Below are positions 55,447 through 63,443 of a DNA stretch of 64,000 bases, piece after piece. Every line of letters starts with the position of its first letter. Position 1 is the stretch's first letter. Source of the DNA: Dehalobacter restrictus DSM 9455 (GTDB lineage Bacteria > Bacillota > Desulfitobacteriia > Desulfitobacteriales > Syntrophobotulaceae); contig NZ_CP007033.1 of the NCBI RefSeq assembly GCF_000512895.1, positions 1,084,001 through 1,148,000 of the forward strand, written 5' to 3'. The notes under the pieces were generated by a model. It was not told the DNA's origin, ran no database searches, and was given only the letters and a program-made list of their open reading frames with translations. A program made the translations under genes and the position numbers.

Positions 55447-55809
55447 ATGAAAAAGAAGCTAATTCCTTTATTAACTTTAACTATTATCTTATGTTCTTCA
55501 GTAGCAGCTTACGCTGTAACAATGTCAGGTAGCTCTTCAATTCAAACTGGATATATCAATATGACCTGCACATCAACTACCACTACAAGTGAATCGTGGG
55601 CGAAATGGGTTTTAAACGATTTTTATCAAGATGGCATACTTCGGAATAACAGTGAAAATAGTAATTTGACTGGAACGTCTGTATCTACTTCATGTAATGC
55701 ACTTAATATTCCAGGAACTCAAGTTTGGGAATGCTATGGGGAACATGGAATAGGTCTTGATGACGGCACTGAATTAATTAAATATTCATATGCAACTAAG
55801 AATTGGTAA
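55447..55809 (+). CDS. Small secreted protein, unknown function
   Basis: A signal peptide (MKKKLIPLLTLTIILC, then VAAYA) precedes about 95 residues rich in Ser, Thr and Asn, with three Cys. The composition resembles secreted peptides such as bacteriocin-like proteins, but no motif proves it. It directly follows the 54999 gene. Confidence 0.6.
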   Translation: MKKKLIPLLTLTIILCSSVAAYAVTMSGSSSIQTGYINMTCTSTTTTSESWAKWVLNDFYQDGILRNNSENSNLTGTSVSTSCNALNIPGTQVWECYGEHGIGLDDGTELIKYSYATKNW

Positions 55810-56147
55810 AGAATACCACGAAATACACCATTCAAACGAAAACATATGATACAGTGGAAGCTGTATTACAGGGAAAATAACATTATAGAAAAATCTAATG
55901 TTTAATATTTTTAACTAGTACAGAAGTATAGATTTCAGAGCTGATAAAAATTAATTATATGACTACTTTTAGTCTACTGCTTACGCCTGATAATGGTTAC
56001 GGCAGTAGGCTGTTTTCTAATGTATCTAGTTCAATTCATTCTTTCAATATTTATCATATCTGGGAGGAAAGGATATGCATTTTTCGACGTCGTCGTCTTT
56101 GGGACAAACCTGAGCGTATAAAACGAAGACTCCATGATGTCAACCGA
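55810..56147. other. Intergenic stretch before the IS66 element
   Basis: An inverted repeat CTACTGC/GCAGTAG around 55975-56010 is followed by GCTGTTTTC and may terminate transcription. A weak frame (55959-56222) crosses the IS end and is not credible as a gene. Nothing else was seen. Confidence 0.5.
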
Positions 56148-56165
56148 TTTCCCACGAGAATGTTT
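56148..56165 (+). repeat. Left half of an interrupted perfect palindrome
   Basis: TTTCCCACGAGAATGTTT pairs with its exact complement at 58724-58741. The IS66 element sits in the 7-nt loop. Confidence 0.85.
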
Positions 56166-56237
56166 TTCCGCTGTAACCGTCAAATAAGCGGGTGTATAGA
56201 AATAGAGCAAAGAACAGTGTAAACTGAAATCTTTGCT

Positions 56238-57773
56238 CTATTTGCAGATAGCTTGAATTTTCGGATTCCACGGAAGATAACTTTCAAGAATCTCTGGATA
56301 CTGCCCAAACGGTTCACCCGGTAAGCGATCAAAAATATAATCAAGGTATTTGTATGGGCTTAATCCATTAGCCTTGGCGCTTTCCACTATGCTGTAGACT
56401 GCAGCACTAGCCTCGGCACCTTTGGGACTGCCACTAAATAGCCAATTCTTGCGGCCAATTGTAAAAGGCCGAATGCAATTTTCAGCGAGATTATTGGAAA
56501 TTGAGCAATTTCCATCCTTCAGGTAATTTATCAGATCTGGTTTACGGCTTAAGTCATAATTTATTGCCTGGCTCAGTTTGGATTTTGGTAGAACTTTATC
56601 CGCAGTGGAATCAGCCCATTCCCAAAAAGCATCAAGTACCGGTACTTCCTGCTCCAGTCGCTTAAGTCTTCGTTCATCACTTGTCAGATTCTCCAGTGTT
56701 TTTTCTATCTCAAAAAGCTTATTGCAATAATTTATTCCTTGACCCGAAAGGGTATCATCCGGTCCGCGAATATCCTTCGGCAGGGCATCAACGAAGTTTC
56801 TTCTCAGATGCGACCAGCAAAGGCAGCGGGTAATGCGCTCAACTTTTTGGTAACCACTGTAGGCATCCGTATGTAAAAATCCCGTAAATCCTTTAAGAAA
56901 CTCCTGCGGGTAAATTCCATTTCTTCCTGGCTCATACTCAAATATTCGAATGGGATGTCCCGCATCTTTTGCTGTAGTGTATACCCACATATAGGAATCG
57001 CTCGTATTCTTCCGGCCTTCTTCATTCATGACCTGTACAGGTGTTTCATCGGCATGTAGATAGCGTTCCTTAAGAAGTTCAGTATGCATCAGGTTTAGGA
57101 TGGGGCTAAGCCAGTCACGGGATGCGACCATAATCCAATTCGCCATGGTTGCGCGGCTTAAAGACAAACCGAGTGTCTTCCATTCTTTTTCCTGCCGATA
57201 TAGCGGCATAGCATTTACGAATTTCTGATGCATGACCCAAGCTACTGTGGAAGATGTCGCCAGAGAGTGTTGAATAACGGGATCTGGCATTGGGGATTTT
57301 TCCATATAGGGCAAACCATTTTTGCGGCAGCTACGGCATTCGAAGGTCTCCCGGTAAACATCGATCACTTTCAGTTTAGCCGGAATATATTCTACCTCTG
57401 TACGTACGAACTCTTCGCCTACCGAGACCAAAGCTGTGCTGCATGTCTCACAGAAGCGTTCTTCTTCGACAAGCGTGCAGAGTTTCTTCTCATGCGGCAG
57501 GTTTTCTAAAAGCTCCATTCGCCCATCTTTTGCTTTTTTTCTCTGGTACCCATTAACTCTTTTTAAGTCAGGTTCTTTAACCTTTGGATCGGATTCCATT
57601 TCCGCTTCATTAAAAAGAGACATCTGTCCTAAAGATAGGGCGGATGTCTTCTCTGAACTGCGGCCATATAGTTTGCGTGTAAGATGGTGAACAGTTTCCA
57701 GGAGAAGTCTGTTTTCCTTCTCCAATTCGGATATGCGATTTTCCAGAGTCTTAATCTCTTGAGACGTACTCAT
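56238..57773 (-). CDS. tnpC: IS66 transposase TnpC
   Basis: 511 residues. An N-terminal leucine-rich coil (ISELEKENRLLLETVHHLTR) precedes a zinc-finger-like Cys region, then the DDE transposase: HADETPVQV, HTDAYSGYQ, and Glu in NNLAENCIRPFTIGRKNW. This is the main recombinase of the element. Confidence 0.95.
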   Translation of the reverse strand: MSTSQEIKTLENRISELEKENRLLLETVHHLTRKLYGRSSEKTSALSLGQMSLFNEAEMESDPKVKEPDLKRVNGYQRKKAKDGRMELLENLPHEKKLCTLVEEERFCETCSTALVSVGEEFVRTEVEYIPAKLKVIDVYRETFECRSCRKNGLPYMEKSPMPDPVIQHSLATSSTVAWVMHQKFVNAMPLYRQEKEWKTLGLSLSRATMANWIMVASRDWLSPILNLMHTELLKERYLHADETPVQVMNEEGRKNTSDSYMWVYTTAKDAGHPIRIFEYEPGRNGIYPQEFLKGFTGFLHTDAYSGYQKVERITRCLCWSHLRRNFVDALPKDIRGPDDTLSGQGINYCNKLFEIEKTLENLTSDERRLKRLEQEVPVLDAFWEWADSTADKVLPKSKLSQAINYDLSRKPDLINYLKDGNCSISNNLAENCIRPFTIGRKNWLFSGSPKGAEASAAVYSIVESAKANGLSPYKYLDYIFDRLPGEPFGQYPEILESYLPWNPKIQAICK

Positions 57774-57873
57774 TAATCACAAAATCCTTTACGTTTTTAC
57801 TGTAATAATTGTACCATAAAAATGCCGAAGAATCCAGTATTTATGCGGATTTTCGGCACTGCTAGCACTAATT

Positions 57874-58236
57874 TTACAGAGAAAAACACTGCTCGGTATT
57901 GAGTTTTTTTACAGCCCTGGGCTGGTCAATGGACAGCCCTTCCATAAGCCAGCGAAATTCCTGGACAGTGACGCTGCGGACAGCCTCAGCATTCCTCGGC
58001 CACTTAAATTTGCCGGTTTCCAGCCGCTTGTACAATAACACGAAGCCATCGCCTTCCCAATAAAGCGCTTTGAGCCGGTCATGACGGTGTCCACAGAATA
58101 GAAATAAGCTGTTTTGAAATGGGTTTAATTGAAAGTTCTGCTGGACGAGAGCGGCCAGCCCGTTAATGGATTTGCGCATGTCGGTATACCCGCAAGCGAT
58201 ATAAATTTTCTCTGCTTTGGATATATCACCGAACAT
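57874..58236 (-). CDS. tnpB: IS66 accessory protein TnpB (Orf2)
   Basis: The 120 residues match IS66 Orf2: YIACGYTDMRKSINGLAALV and the KALYWEGDGFVLLYKRLE block. It overlaps tnpA by 11 bp, typical coupling in IS66 elements. Confidence 0.95.
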   Translation of the reverse strand: MFGDISKAEKIYIACGYTDMRKSINGLAALVQQNFQLNPFQNSLFLFCGHRHDRLKALYWEGDGFVLLYKRLETGKFKWPRNAEAVRSVTVQEFRWLMEGLSIDQPRAVKKLNTEQCFSL

Positions 58237-58594
58237 TTTGAAGGGCCCTCAAGGTGTTTTCAATCAAGGTCTGAGATGCGTTGTTATGGATTTCCAAAGT
58301 CATAGCATCACAACGAATGATGATATCCGGAAATACTTGCCGATCGGCAGACTCAGCAGCAACTCGCGCGATCGGAATATTTAGCGGCACAATGGAGTTG
58401 TTTCCTTCATTCATTGAAGGGAGGGCTTCGCAGGCAGCCTTACGGATACGCCTTAGCCAATAAAAGTATGTGGTCTCCTTGATGTTATGCTCAGCGCACC
58501 AGCAAGTTACTGTTTGACCACTACTTCGGCATTCGCGGATTTGCTGGGTCCATTGACTCAGTCGGTATTGCTGTGCAACTTTCCTGGTGTCCAA
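58226..58594 (-). CDS. tnpA: IS66 protein TnpA (Orf1)
   Basis: The helix-turn-helix region WTQQIRECRSSGQTVTCWCA, then HNIKETTYFYWLRRIRK, is typical of IS66 Orf1. The start is TTG 58594, placed 7 bp after AAAGGAGG; the frame also opens at 58612 inside that site. Confidence 0.9.
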   Translation of the reverse strand: MDTRKVAQQYRLSQWTQQIRECRSSGQTVTCWCAEHNIKETTYFYWLRRIRKAACEALPSMNEGNNSIVPLNIPIARVAAESADRQVFPDIIIRCDAMTLEIHNNASQTLIENTLRALQNVR

Positions 58595-58723
58595 CCCTAA
58601 GCCTCCTTTCAAAGTTTTTACAGTTTACTTGAAAAACTTTGAATTACTTTAACTTAGAGTTTATTGTCCCATAATCCCATAGGAGTTTCTATACACTGTC
58701 TCCTTTGACGCTTACTTTCCGCT

Positions 58724-58741
58724 AAACATTCTCGTGGGAAA
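58724..58741 (+). repeat. Right half of the interrupted palindrome
   Basis: AAACATTCTCGTGGGAAA, exact complement of 56148-56165. The reconstructed pre-insertion site is an 18-bp stem with a 7-nt loop. Confidence 0.85.
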
Positions 58742-58755
58742 GTTAAGTTAATTAA

Positions 58756-59967
58756 TTATTGCTTAAGCCTTTTCGGCTTTTTCAAAAAGAAAGTCAAAAA
58801 GACTGCTAACAAACATAGGATACACGAAATGGTAAACGCAAGTGAATAGCTTTTTGTGGCATCGGCGATTCGGGCTGCCATTAGGGGGCCAAAGACACCC
58901 CCGACACCCCAGGCAGTAAAGACAAAACCATAATTTACTCCGGCATGTTTTGTACCAAAATAGTCATAGGTTGCTGATGGGAAGAGTGAAAGCAAAGAAC
59001 CGTAGCCTAATCCTGCAATCGCTGCACCCAACGCAATTAATACCGGAGTATTGTAAGTGCTGAAAGCGAGCATGTTGAGTGCCTGGATCAAAAAGAAAAT
59101 ACGCATCGACCAGGAACGCCCTATTTTATCGGAAAGCCAACCGGCAATAACCCTGCCGGAGGCATTGAAAACGGCCAGTAAAGCGACCATCGCGTACCCC
59201 CAGGAAATACCGGCCTGCGTCTTGGCAATTGAAGAAAGCTGGCTGATGATCATCAGCCCGGCGCTGGCTCCTGCCGCATACATCACCCAAAGCAGATAGA
59301 ATTCCCGTCTTATAAGCATTTGCTGCCAGTTTAGGCCTCCTGTCGAGGCAGTAGCCGCTGAAGGGGAAGCCGTACTGCTCTGAGATTGGCCACTTAAAGT
59401 GGAAGGGACAGTCAGCAGCTGGGCAAGCAAAACAATAATTAGTAAGAACAGGATCCCTTCAATACGGAAGGTGCTCTCTATGCCAAACTTTCTCAGCAAT
59501 GCATTGGTTAATGGTGCGATATAAAGAGAAGCCAAACCAAAGCCGGCAACAACGACACCCGAGATCAGACCTTTTTTCTCTGGGGGAAACCATTTGACTG
59601 CGGCAGGTGTCGCAGCCGAGTATCCGAGACCGATCCCCATCCCGGCAATTAAACCGAAAGTAACGATCAGCATGGTCAGTGAGTGCGTAAAGCTGCTCAG
59701 GATTAAGCCACTGCCTGCCATGATTCCGCCAAGGGCAGCAATCCAGCGGGGGCCGTACCGGTCTTGAAGATATCCGCCGGGAACCATCATCAAGGCAAAC
59801 ACTGCGCAGGCGACCATATACGGAACAGAAGCCGCTGTCTTAGTCCAGTGAAATTGCTCAATCAGGGCAGCTGCAAAGACGCTCCAGGTGTAAAGGACAC
59901 CAAGGGCCAAATTAATACCTGTTCCGGCCAAAGTAACTGTCCAACCTTGTTTCGCTCTGTTCATCAT
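58756..59967 (-). CDS. MFS transporter of the oxalate/formate antiporter (OFA) type
   Basis: The start MMNRAKQGWTVTLAG is at 59967, behind GAAAGGAAGAT; the frame continues upstream to 60153 without a good site. About twelve membrane spans follow, with the OFA-family N-terminus LALGVLYTWSVFAAALIEQF and GGYLQDRYGPR, the MFS loop motif. Family members exchange carboxylates such as oxalate and formate. The substrate here is unknown. Confidence 0.88.
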   Translation of the reverse strand: MMNRAKQGWTVTLAGTGINLALGVLYTWSVFAAALIEQFHWTKTAASVPYMVACAVFALMMVPGGYLQDRYGPRWIAALGGIMAGSGLILSSFTHSLTMLIVTFGLIAGMGIGLGYSAATPAAVKWFPPEKKGLISGVVVAGFGLASLYIAPLTNALLRKFGIESTFRIEGILFLLIIVLLAQLLTVPSTLSGQSQSSTASPSAATASTGGLNWQQMLIRREFYLLWVMYAAGASAGLMIISQLSSIAKTQAGISWGYAMVALLAVFNASGRVIAGWLSDKIGRSWSMRIFFLIQALNMLAFSTYNTPVLIALGAAIAGLGYGSLLSLFPSATYDYFGTKHAGVNYGFVFTAWGVGGVFGPLMAARIADATKSYSLAFTISCILCLLAVFLTFFLKKPKRLKQ

Positions 59968-60177
59968 TATCTTCCTTTCTTTATCTGTCCGTCGATCCTG
60001 ATAGAATCCGGCCAGCGTTATCTTTTTACGTATCTTATCAGAAAAGAGATCGAAGGTTTGTGATTCTGACTGCAAAAGCAGTATTCCGCACGTCAACGGA
60101 AGATAATAAAGCGTTACCCGTTTACGGAAGAATAATGCCGTTTTTTCCCTCATAGATATGCTTAGGGGGGATTCCTA

Positions 60178-60201
60178 ATGAAAGCCCTGAAGCGTTTATG
60201 A
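60178..60201 (+). CDS. Seven-codon upstream ORF
   Basis: ATG 60178 encodes MKALKRL and stops at TGA 60199-60201, overlapping the ATG of the next gene (ATGA). A strong GGGGGGATT site precedes it. The next gene lacks its own good ribosome binding site, so coupling is likely. Confidence 0.4.
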   Translation: MKALKRL

Positions 60202-60512
60202 GTATTCTATATAGTGTTCTGCTGGCGCTCGGGATTGCTGTATCATTGAGAACCAGAGTAAAAGTCATGATGTGGAGGTCTCCTGAGGCACCTAATCGTT
60301 TGGCCAAAGCCATTACCCAGCTGGTCGGGACTGCGGGTGGAATTTATATTTCTTTGGAACTGCTACTGACCTTTCTAGGAATACCAGAAAACATCTGGAA
60401 TCCCTCATCGGTTTATTTTATAAAGCCACTGGCTGTTTTTTCGCTGATCATTGCGATACTGCAGCCCTATGGTCAAAAAATATGGGAAACGGTCCGGGGC
60501 AGGAGTGTGTAA
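60198..60512 (+). CDS. Small membrane protein before ymxH
   Basis: The 104 residues have three hydrophobic segments (about 1-16, 38-58 and 75-90), and I do not recognise a family. It begins in the ATGA overlap with the seven-codon ORF and lies directly before the ymxH-type gene, so it may be part of that operon. Confidence 0.6.
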   Translation: MSILYSVLLALGIAVSLRTRVKVMMWRSPEAPNRLAKAITQLVGTAGGIYISLELLLTFLGIPENIWNPSSVYFIKPLAVFSLIIAILQPYGQKIWETVRGRSV

Positions 60513-60513
60513 T

Positions 60514-60765
60514 ATGCTTTTAAGTGAACTGTCAGGAAAAGAAATTATTAATCTTCATGATGGCGCGAAGCTCGGTTCAATTGGTGAGAGTGATATTAAA
60601 ATTAGCCCCGAAGGAAAAATCGAGGCAATCATCATCGATTCAAGAGCGGGATACGGAAGATTCTTTAATAAGAACAGTGAAAAAGAAGGCGGGTATGTGG
60701 TCGTCCCCTGGAAAGCCATTAAAAAAGTAGGCAGTGAAGTGATCATCGTAGATATCGATATGTAG
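60514..60765 (+). CDS. ymxH: YlmC/YmxH-family PRC-barrel protein
   Basis: ATG 60514 begins MLLSELSGKEIINLHDGAKL, and the product is 83 residues with a PRC-barrel-like pattern (IEAIIIDSRAG, then VVVPWKAIKKVG). In Bacillus ymxH lies between mlpA and dpaA. Here the same neighbours are present with an inserted island, which supports the call. It is regarded as sporulation-associated; the mechanism is unknown. Confidence 0.88.
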   Translation: MLLSELSGKEIINLHDGAKLGSIGESDIKISPEGKIEAIIIDSRAGYGRFFNKNSEKEGGYVVVPWKAIKKVGSEVIIVDIDM

Positions 60766-60768
60766 GAC

Positions 60769-60818
60769 CGCTCTTTGCCGTCCGTGGCATCGCGGCATTA
60801 GGCCATCCGTGGCCATCG
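60769..60818. repeat. Degenerate palindromic-element fragment, copy G
   Basis: CCGCTCTTTGCCGTCCGTGG resembles the CGCTCCTTGCCATCCATGG block of copy D. Only this block is recognisable, so this is a weak match. Confidence 0.4.
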
Positions 60819-60819
60819 T

Positions 60820-60848
60820 TTGACAGGTTTCTATTGATATAATAGAAT
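60820..60848 (+). promoter_or_regulatory. Promoter of dapB
   Basis: TTGACA (60820-60825) and TAGAAT (60843-60848) are 17 bp apart. Confidence 0.65.
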
Positions 60849-60860
60849 AAGAAGTGTATT

Positions 60861-60892
60861 AAACCCCGAAAGGCTTCTGGCGCGGGGTTTTA
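60861..60892 (+). terminator. Hairpin in the dapB leader
   Basis: AAACCCCG (60861-60868) pairs with CGGGGTTT (60883-60890), followed by only one further T. It is downstream of the predicted dapB promoter, so it may attenuate dapB rather than end ymxH transcripts. Confidence 0.5.
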
Positions 60893-60918
60893 CGTTATCG
60901 TATTCAGGAGGGGTATAT

Positions 60919-61722
60919 TTGGACAAAATACGCGTATTTGTTGCCGGAGCATGTGGCAAAGTGGGCATGGAAACAGTCAGGACAATACGTCTGCAGAACG
61001 ATATGGAGCTTGCAGGGGTATCAGATATTCAGAATCAAGGAAAGGATATTGGATTAGTCCTTGGACAGCAGCCATTCGACCTACAGATTTCCGGCCAGAT
61101 GGAAATAGAAAAATTAAAAGAACTGCAAGTAGATATTCTCGTTGATTTTACGAATCCCCAATCAGTATTTTCCAATGCCAAAACTGCAATTAAAGCGGGG
61201 GTTGTTCCTGTTATTGGGGCGACTGGGTTGGACGGTCACGAAATCAGTGAATTGGAGGATCTCTCCAAAGCGACCGGCACAGGGGTTTTTATTGCACCGA
61301 ATTTTGCGCTTGGCGCAATCCTGATGATGAAGTTTGCGAAAGAAACCGCGAAATACTTTCATCATGTCGATATCATTGAATATCATCATGATCAGAAGCT
61401 GGATGCACCTTCCGGCACTGCTTTGAAAACCGCGGATATGATCTCTGAGATCCGGGAACCGATCATCCAGGGACATCCGAACGAATATGAGAAAATACCC
61501 GGTGCTCGGGGCGGAGACCTGAATGGCATTCACATCCATTCCATCCGTTTACCGGGACTGATCGCCCATCAGGAAGTCATTTTCGGAGGGTCAGGACAGA
61601 CGCTCACGATCCGTCATGACGCGTATACACGGGAAACCTACATGCCCGGGGTGATACTGGCCATTCGCAAAGCATATAAGCTGACCGGACTTGTTATCGG
61701 ACTGGAGAATTTCCTGGATTAG
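60919..61722 (+). CDS. dapB: 4-hydroxy-tetrahydrodipicolinate reductase
   Basis: TTG 60919 behind CAGGAGGGG starts a 267-residue enzyme with the NAD(P) motif VAGACGKVGMETV, the HHDQKLDAPSGTAL catalytic block and the GSGQTLTIRHDA tail. It acts in lysine and dipicolinate synthesis. dpaA follows after 77 bp. Confidence 0.96.
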   Translation: MDKIRVFVAGACGKVGMETVRTIRLQNDMELAGVSDIQNQGKDIGLVLGQQPFDLQISGQMEIEKLKELQVDILVDFTNPQSVFSNAKTAIKAGVVPVIGATGLDGHEISELEDLSKATGTGVFIAPNFALGAILMMKFAKETAKYFHHVDIIEYHHDQKLDAPSGTALKTADMISEIREPIIQGHPNEYEKIPGARGGDLNGIHIHSIRLPGLIAHQEVIFGGSGQTLTIRHDAYTRETYMPGVILAIRKAYKLTGLVIGLENFLD

Positions 61723-61728
61723 GTTAAG

Positions 61729-61757
61729 CACCGCGTTTCTCGGCTGCTCATATACTG
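61729..61757 (+). promoter_or_regulatory. Sigma-K-like promoter of dpaAB
   Basis: CACC (61729-61732, matching the mACm -35) and CATATACTG (61749-61757, 8 of 9 of CATANNNTA form) are 16 bp apart. dpaAB (spoVF) is transcribed by sigma-K in the mother cell of Bacillus, which fits. Confidence 0.55.
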
Positions 61758-61786
61758 GATAGTAGTTAACTGGACACTATCCAGTA
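61753..61786 (+). promoter_or_regulatory. 11-bp dyad overlapping the dpaA start region
   Basis: TACTGGATAGT (61753-61763) and ACTATCCAGTA (61776-61786) are perfect inverted repeats with a 12-nt loop. The left arm overlaps the -10, and the right arm abuts the AAGGAGG site. Confidence 0.6.
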
Positions 61787-61799
61787 AGGAGGCATAAAC

Positions 61800-62747
61800 A
61801 TGAATGCGGTACTTGAAGGAGTTCGCCTGGCAGTAATCGGCGGGGATGATAGAGAAATATTTCTTGTCCCCGAGCTGCAAAAGTGTGGTGCGAAGATCAT
61901 CGGGCTCGGTCTGGAAAAGTCTCCGCTTGGAGACAGCATTGAGCATGCCAAATCTTTTACCGAGATTATCGCTAAAGCAGATGCGCTTATCTTACCTATG
62001 TTTGGCACAGATGCGCGGGGCCTGATCAAAGCAAAGTATTCTAATTCTCCGATCATCTTAAATAATGAAGTTCTGGAATTGATTCCGCCCGGTGTTCCGC
62101 TTTTTATAGGCTGGGCCCGTCCTGCCCTGATCAGCGCAGCCCAAAAGATGAACATAGACCTCGTGGAAATAGCAAACCGTAATGAAATTGTCATCTTGAA
62201 TTCGATACCTTCAGCCGAGGGGGCGGTTCAGATGGCAATGGAGGCTACCACGATCACCATTCACAGCAGTGAAAGCTTTGTTTTGGGTCTTGGCCGCTGC
62301 GGCATGACACTGGTGAATCTACTGAAGGGAATGGGAGCAAAGGTTACGTGTGTTGCACGTAAGCCCTCAGACCTGGCCCGGGCTGTAGAGATGGGAGTGC
62401 GTGCTATCGGTTTTTCTGATCTTGAAAAGGAAATCAACAGGGCGGAAATCGTTTTCAATACCGTACCAGCTCTGATTCTCGGCAGAGATCTGCTGAACAA
62501 AATGTCCCGGGAAACCGTCATTATTGATATTGCCTCTATTCCGGGAGGTATTGACTTTGAATATGCCCAGATGCTTGGGATTAAGGCTCAGCTTGCCCCT
62601 GGCCTGCCCGGTATTGTCGCGCCAAAGACCGCCGGAAAAATGCTGGCGAAGCTTTATCCGCCTCTGATTCTTGAGCACCTTGTACCTGCTGCAGATGCAG
62701 CCACTGCTGCTGCAGTCCGGAAGGGGGTGCCCAAAAATGAGATTTGA
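61800..62747 (+). CDS. dpaA: Dipicolinate synthase subunit A
   Basis: The 315-residue protein has an N-terminal domain starting LAVIGGDDREIFLVPEL and a C-terminal NAD(P)-binding domain with VLGLGRCGMTLVNLL. It makes dipicolinate, the spore core solute, from dihydrodipicolinate with DpaB. ATG 61800 follows AAGGAGG. The end overlaps dpaB by 11 bp. Confidence 0.94.
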   Translation: MNAVLEGVRLAVIGGDDREIFLVPELQKCGAKIIGLGLEKSPLGDSIEHAKSFTEIIAKADALILPMFGTDARGLIKAKYSNSPIILNNEVLELIPPGVPLFIGWARPALISAAQKMNIDLVEIANRNEIVILNSIPSAEGAVQMAMEATTITIHSSESFVLGLGRCGMTLVNLLKGMGAKVTCVARKPSDLARAVEMGVRAIGFSDLEKEINRAEIVFNTVPALILGRDLLNKMSRETVIIDIASIPGGIDFEYAQMLGIKAQLAPGLPGIVAPKTAGKMLAKLYPPLILEHLVPAADAATAAAVRKGVPKNEI

Positions 62748-63333
62748 AAAGCTGCACATCGGTTTTGCGCTGACCGGTTCCCATTGTACCCTTGGCCGGG
62801 TCATGGGGGTGATCAGACAACTTGTCGAAGAAGGAGCAGATATAACGCCGATTGTTTCGGAGTCCGTTAATACAGTGGATACGAGATTCGGGGATGCAAC
62901 GTACTGGAAAGCTAGACTGAAAGAGATTACAGGAAAAGACCCGATCGGAACTATCCCGGAGGCAGAACCGATCGGTCCGGGCAAGCTTTTTGATTGTATG
63001 GTTATTGCGCCCTGTACCGGGAATACACTTGCCAAACTCGCTAACGGCATCACTGATACACCCGTCTTAATGGCTACTAAAGCACACTTGCGCAACTTAG
63101 GCCCCGTGGTAATTGCTATATCTACAAATGACGGGTTAGGGGTTAACGCTAAAAATATCGGAGCCTTACTCTCAGCTAAGAATATCTACCTGGTGCCTTT
63201 TGGTCAGGACAGCCCGCTCAAAAAGACCAATTCTCTCGTTGCCCAGATGGATAAAATACCGGACACAATACTGCTGGCCTGCCAGGGAAAACAAATTGAA
63301 CCGCTCCTGGTAGAAATTTCTTCTTCTGAGTAG
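62737..63333 (+). CDS. dpaB: Dipicolinate synthase subunit B (flavoprotein)
   Basis: ATG 62737 (MRFEKLHIGFALTGSHCT) overlaps the dpaA end. The flavoprotein fold has the TGSHCTLGR phosphate-binding loop and the IAPCTGNTLAKLANGITDTP block. It completes dipicolinate synthase. The presence of dpaAB shows that the organism can form spores. Confidence 0.94.
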   Translation: MRFEKLHIGFALTGSHCTLGRVMGVIRQLVEEGADITPIVSESVNTVDTRFGDATYWKARLKEITGKDPIGTIPEAEPIGPGKLFDCMVIAPCTGNTLAKLANGITDTPVLMATKAHLRNLGPVVIAISTNDGLGVNAKNIGALLSAKNIYLVPFGQDSPLKKTNSLVAQMDKIPDTILLACQGKQIEPLLVEISSSE

Positions 63334-63443
63334 CCAAAATATTTAGTATCCTATGAGAGAATAATGATTTATACTATATTAATACCTAGTTGTTGAAAGT
63401 GAATTGTCAGAATTATTGAATATTCATGTTTAGGAGGATCTCA

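Larger units (their letters stand above)
56173..58715 (-). mobile_element. Intact IS66-family insertion sequence
   Basis: Length 2543 bp. The ends are inverted repeats: left GTAACCGTCAAATAAGCGGG then TGTATAGAAA; right (read inward on the minus strand) GTAAGCGTCAAAGGAGACAG then TGTATAGAAA. The 8-bp target duplication TTTCCGCT is at 56165-56172 and 58716-58723. Three ORFs tnpA-tnpB-tnpC are intact, so it is probably functional and recent. Confidence 0.92.

Noticed and set aside
55959-56222. 87-codon frame before the IS66 element
   Set aside because: It crosses the IS inverted repeat and the interrupted palindrome, so it cannot be an ancestral gene.
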